From contig CM064670.1 in the NCBI GenBank assembly GCA_032717465.1, positions 19,128,439 to 19,192,438 on the forward strand: a DNA stretch of 64,000 nt, given 5' to 3'. The translations under genes were made by a program, and so were the position numbers. The stretch comes from Coenobita brevimanus (taxonomy: Eukaryota > Arthropoda > Malacostraca > Decapoda > Coenobitidae). Positions 63,691-64,000 of the stretch are shown one piece after another. The notes below the pieces were generated by a model. The model saw only the letters and a list, made by a program, of their open reading frames with translations. It made no database searches and was not told the DNA's origin. Every line of letters starts with the position of its first letter. Position 1 is the stretch's first letter.

Positions 63691-64000
63691 CAAATCTCAC
63701 CCTCATTCATCAAAGCCACCCCCATATCCACTGCTCTACCTTGCACCTCCTTTACAATCCCATCCATGTATATATTAAACAGCCATGGAGACATCACACA
63801 ACCCTGTTTCAGTCCCACATTGAAATAAAAGAACTCACTCAGCTCACCATCCACTCGCACCATAGCCCTAGCTCCTTCGTGCATACTCTTCACAGCACTC
63901 AACAATTTCCCCTCCACTCCATATATTCTTCATACCTTCCACAAAGCTTGTCTATCTCTTCTGTCATAAGCTTTCTCCAACTCCATGAAGGCAGCATACA
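63691..64000 (-). pseudogene. RTE-like LINE copy h, 5' side (runs off the window)
   Basis: Minus strand: EGKLLSAVKSMHEGARAMVRVDG, SEFFYFNVGLKQGCVMSPWLF, NIYMDGIVKEVQGRAVDMGVALM and NEGEIW at the MITE junction. This continues the protein of 58695-59506 without loss: ...NEGEIW | KIPVLLFAD.... The AFMDLEKAYD region begins at the window end, so more of the element lies beyond 64000. Confidence 0.82.

Overview
The window looks like nuclear DNA from an invertebrate animal, most likely an arthropod and perhaps a decapod crustacean. I infer this from dense (GT)n, (TA)n, (GA)n and (GATA)n microsatellites, many LINE clades side by side, tRNA-derived SINEs, and hAT, piggyBac, Tc1 and Harbinger-type transposons. 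It carries no rRNA, no CRISPR, no operon-like layout and no host gene that I can recognise. Nearly every coding-like frame belongs to a mobile element, and most are broken. The best exception is a 1250-codon polyprotein of a young LTR retrotransposon (37110-40862).

Layout. 0-9 kb: two inverted copies of a Tc1-like transposon, one holding a Harbinger-type MITE, bracket SINE, LINE and microsatellite material, including a 2.5 kb RTE-like LINE (4098-6591). 9-16 kb: a LINE fragment split by a Jockey-like LINE, a decayed CR1-like LINE, and a second Jockey-like copy. 16-20 kb: microsatellites, a 1.5 kb G-rich tract and a foldback. 20-31.5 kb: one RTE-like LINE cut in two by a transposon with about 575 bp terminal inverted arms. 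The left arm holds a 6.4 kb I-group LINE, which in turn holds a piggyBac-type MITE. 31.8-33.4 kb: a SINE holding a MITE with 8-bp target duplication, which holds a second piggyBac-type MITE. 33.5-36.2 kb: several tRNA-derived SINEs and (TA)n tracts. 36.2-41.6 kb: a Ty3/gypsy (GMR1-like) element with near-identical LTRs, integrase placed before reverse transcriptase, and pol cut short. 41.6-47.6 kb: a Jockey-like LINE (+) and a second endonuclease/RT LINE (-). 47.8-57.8 kb: another Jockey-like LINE (-) in four blocks, opened by an RTE-like LINE, a short dispersed element and a 5.9 kb hAT transposon that contains further insertions. 58.2-64 kb: a foldback, then an RTE-like LINE opened by a MITE that contains a nearly full-length RTE-like LINE (+).

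The main result is insertion order. At seven nests a second copy of the host element in this window, or the host's own reading frame, shows what the empty site looked like, so insertion boundaries and target-site duplications (TAA, TTAA, CAA, 8 bp and 12 bp) can be read directly. I found no clear sign of a new defence or metabolic system. The most unusual objects are the truncated GMR1-like element, the long-armed composite, a Tc1-like transposase with short DDE spacing, and a compact three-part inverted structure at 54.1-54.4 kb.
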